Part shown: positions 13,040 to 13,045 of the stretch, piece by piece | Layout of the letters: each line of letters begins with the position of its first letter | How positions within the stretch are numbered: position 1 is the stretch's first letter | The notes under the pieces: model-generated | Databases searched by the model: none | The model's input: the letters and a program-made list of their open reading frames with translations, nothing else | What the model was told of the DNA's origin: nothing | NCBI GenBank assembly: GCA_964623395.1 | Contig: CAZUSI010000041.1 | Span: 1 to 13,045, forward strand | Direction: 5' to 3' | Origin: JBDRZD01 sp964623395 | Lineage (GTDB): Bacteria > Hydrothermota > Hydrothermia > Hydrothermales > Hydrothermaceae | DNA length: 13,045 nucleotides | Made by a program: the position numbers and the translations under genes

Positions 13040-13045
13040 TTTTAT

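Noticed and set aside
1..13045. CRISPR arrays, insertion sequences, toxin-antitoxin or phage-defence genes
   Set aside because: No spaced direct repeats, transposase motifs or defence-type domains were found by reading both strands.

Overview
The window is an AT-rich, gene-dense stretch of bacterial chromosome. It has almost no intergenic space and no mobile elements, phage genes or CRISPR. The proteins are rich in Lys, Glu and Ile, and the one tRNA has GC-rich stems despite the AT-rich background, which together suggest a thermophile. A PorV/PorQ-type outer-membrane barrel and bactofilin point to a diderm, and PorV/PorQ proteins are typical of the FCB superphylum and neighbouring candidate phyla. 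My best guess is an uncultured thermophile of the candidate division WOR-3 (Stahlbacteria) / Hydrothermae kind. This is inference from gene content only, not a phylogenetic placement.

Layout. (1) Positions 45-5420, plus strand: six genes with every junction overlapping (bactofilin, GT2 glycosyltransferase, ATP sulfurylase, alkaline-phosphatase-superfamily hydrolase, an uncharacterised conserved enzyme with possible deoxyhypusine-synthase-like features, and an NAD-dependent epimerase). This looks like a translationally coupled envelope or surface-glycan cassette with an unexplained sulfate-activation component. (2) Positions 5412-9839, minus strand, reading right to left: PorV-like barrel, rpmJ, rpsM, rpsK, rpsD, rpoA, rplQ and a THEP1-family NTPase. 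This is the alpha ribosomal/RNA-polymerase operon, but with an outer-membrane protein at its head instead of the usual secY-adk-map-infA block, and an NTPase at its tail. rplQ starts 50 nt inside rpoA. (3) Positions 9840-9936: the only real intergenic region, holding two divergent promoter candidates that share one palindromic -35 hexamer. (4) Positions 9937-13039, plus strand: purD, a UPF0047/YjbQ protein, a small DUF4870-like membrane protein, mltG and tRNA-Leu(CAG), the tRNA beginning one base after the mltG stop codon.

The two operons on the left converge and overlap tail to tail by 9 nt, so there is no room for a conventional terminator between them. All housekeeping genes look intact. 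The least explained part is the six-gene cassette, especially the pairing of an apparently complete ATP sulfurylase with a phosphodiesterase-like hydrolase and the uncharacterised enzyme, and with no APS kinase or APS reductase visible.
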